NCBI GenBank assembly: GCA_041854955.1
Contig: JBHADF010000046.1
Span: forward strand, 1-14,523
Source of the DNA: CAMENZ01 sp041854955
GTDB taxonomy: Bacteria > Bacillota > Clostridia > Peptostreptococcales > Anaerovoracaceae
DNA length: 14,523 nt
Direction: 5' to 3'
The notes beneath the pieces are model-generated. The model searched no databases and was not told the DNA's origin. It was given only the letters and a program-made list of their open reading frames with translations. Both the position numbers and the translations under genes were made by a program. Positions 13,311-14,523 of the stretch are shown here, piece after piece (the stretch's first letter is position 1; every line of letters begins with the position of its first letter).

Positions 13311-14523
13311 TTATTTATCGTAGTTTATAAGCTTTATTGTTTCTTTTTTTACATCTACCTTTACAATATCATATCCCGCATTATAAATAGAATTTCCCAT
13401 AGGTCTATCTTCACTTGCATACCAATAGCTTGGATATTTCCTTGCTGATTTACAAAGTTTTCTGCCTATAAGTTCTTCCACCTTTGAAAAATCAAGCTCT
13501 ATTTCTCTGTCTTGCCCTTTCAGATATTCTGTTATTGGTAAAAATCTGCTGTCTTTATGAATATACTTTTTATCCTCTGTTTTTTCTATATAGGTATCTT
13601 CCTTTGTTTCATCGTCTTTTTCTATCTCAAACCTACCTATAAAATTAAAGTAAATATCTATTCTTTGTGTAAACTTATACCTTTTGAGTTTCTGCTTTTG
13701 ATATATCACAATCTTATCAATCAGTTGATTTATCATTGAGGTTGTAAGTATGGAAAAGTCAGTAAAACTTTTGATGGTTTTAATAAACTGCTCTGTATTA
13801 TCACTAACGGATTGCAATTTCTCCGTTACTTCTTCAAGCTCCAATATCTCACTGTTTAAGGTCTTTTGTTCCTCTGTATATTGCACAGCAATCTTATTAA
13901 AAGTTTCATCATTTATTCTGCCACCTATATTATCCTCATACAGCTTTACAAACAGCCTGTCTATTACAGCAAGCCTATTTTTATCCGCCTTTAATTTCTT
14001 TATATTTTCCTTTTGACTTTTCTCTCTTTCTTCAAGTCTTGCTAATATAACGATATTTTTAAATTCTTCCTCATTGTTCTCAATATATTTACTAATATCT
14101 TTTAAGGCTTCTAAAATAAGCTCCCTGACTACTTTTGTTCTGATGTAATGTGCAGAGCATTCATTTCTGTGTTTCTGATAGGTTGAGCATATATAATTAT
14201 CGTACCTGACATCTTCTTTGTAATGTCCTGTATCCTTATAATTTATCCCTCTTGAATTATATAACTTTTCTCCACAATCTCCGCAAAACAACTTACCTGT
14301 AAGTGGATTTACCGTTCCTTCTCTTGACTGCCTTCTTGTCGTATTTAGAAGTGAATTGGCAATATCCCATGTTTCTTTATCTACAATGGCTTCATGCGTA
14401 TTTTCAAAAATAGCCCAATTCTCTTTTTTATTGGTATATCTCCTCTTATCCTTAAAACTTGGCTTTATGGTCTTAAAATTTACAGTATGACCTAAGTATT
14501 CTTCACGCCTTACAATACATGAA
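13311..14523 (-). CDS. Large serine recombinase, C-terminal part, with an extra DUF7662-like domain
   Basis: The last 403 residues of a site-specific recombinase; the catalytic serine domain lies outside the window. The frame is open to the window edge, so a TTG near 14291 is not the true start. Residues 1-77 show the clostridial large serine recombinase 'recombinase domain' (GHTVNFKT, KKENWAIFENTHEAIVDKE). The zinc ribbon follows (Cys80, Cys83, Cys112, Cys122), then a long coiled coil (about 150-255) and the usual strand IDIYFNFIGRF. Beyond that, where relatives normally end in a short basic tail, about 79 residues (325-403; LPITEYLKG, then IGRKLCKSARKYPSYW and AGYDIVKVDV) match my memory of the small domain DUF7662. 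Base composition is far more AT-rich than the genes to the left, which suggests transfer. Such enzymes integrate and excise mobile elements. Confidence 0.9.
   Translation of the reverse strand, partial: SCIVRREEYLGHTVNFKTIKPSFKDKRRYTNKKENWAIFENTHEAIVDKETWDIANSLLNTTRRQSREGTVNPLTGKLFCGDCGEKLYNSRGINYKDTGHYKEDVRYDNYICSTYQKHRNECSAHYIRTKVVRELILEALKDISKYIENNEEEFKNIVILARLEEREKSQKENIKKLKADKNRLAVIDRLFVKLYEDNIGGRINDETFNKIAVQYTEEQKTLNSEILELEEVTEKLQSVSDNTEQFIKTIKSFTDFSILTTSMINQLIDKIVIYQKQKLKRYKFTQRIDIYFNFIGRFEIEKDDETKEDTYIEKTEDKKYIHKDSRFLPITEYLKGQDREIELDFSKVEELIGRKLCKSARKYPSYWYASEDRPMGNSIYNAGYDIVKVDVKKETIKLINYDK

Larger units (their letters stand above)
13160..14523. mobile_element. Probable edge of an integrated mobile element
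   Basis: The serine recombinase gene, its terminator and the shift to AT-rich DNA suggest that an integrative element ends somewhere between the host promoter (13158) and the recombinase terminator (about 13257). Such recombinase genes usually sit next to one end of their element. A short GC-rich patch at about 13204-13217 and a small inverted repeat (GTTGA at 13217-13221, TCAAC at 13228-13232) lie in this interval and could belong to the attachment site. The exact end cannot be fixed without the other junction. Confidence 0.5.

Noticed and set aside
14289..14291. TTG at 14291 as the recombinase start
   Set aside because: The frame remains open to the window edge and encodes the expected upstream recombinase domain, so this is an internal leucine codon.

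Overview
The window looks like chromosomal DNA from a low-to-moderate GC member of Bacillota, class Clostridia. The case rests on strong AGGAGG-type ribosome binding sites, a rubrerythrin-type peroxide defence gene, and a tilS-ftsH neighbourhood typical of that phylum. I cannot place it to genus from this sequence; an anaerobe in or near Anaerovoracaceae/Peptostreptococcales is a guess. Every gene I support is on the minus strand, so the biological reading order runs from high to low coordinates.

Right end (about 13160-14523): the C-terminal 403 residues of a large serine recombinase whose N-terminus lies beyond the window. It has a zinc ribbon and a coiled coil. Unusually, it also carries an extra C-terminal domain that I recognise, from memory, as DUF7662-like. 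The gene is much more AT-rich than its neighbours and ends in a strong intrinsic terminator. It looks like the edge of an integrated mobile element lying just upstream of the host operon promoter.

Centre (13158 down to 1105): a long co-oriented housekeeping cluster, probably an operon, starting at a near-consensus promoter (TTGCCA, 17 bp, TATAAT). The order is: small membrane protein of unknown function, aspartate kinase, cytidylate kinase-like protein, 64-residue single-span membrane protein, metG, TatD-family hydrolase, tilS, ftsH, PucR-family regulator, dusB. The gene gaps are short. ftsH and the regulator overlap by 17 bp, and the Shine-Dalgarno of dusB lies on the stop codon of the regulator. 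A second good promoter is embedded in the end of tilS and would drive ftsH separately. The shared theme is translation and tRNA maturation (metG, tilS, dusB) plus protein quality control (ftsH), with aspartate-family amino acid synthesis at the front. The PucR regulator is the odd member.

Left end (1-1040): a rubrerythrin with two N-terminal rubredoxin modules, its own extended -10 promoter and a strong bidirectional terminator. Beyond the terminator is a non-coding stretch with three imperfect repeats spaced about 58 bp apart.

I saw no tRNA, rRNA, CRISPR array or insertion sequence. No obvious new defence or metabolic system is visible. The most unusual items are the recombinase fusion, the hairpin-interrupted ribosome binding site of dusB, the regulator welded to ftsH, and the left-end repeats.
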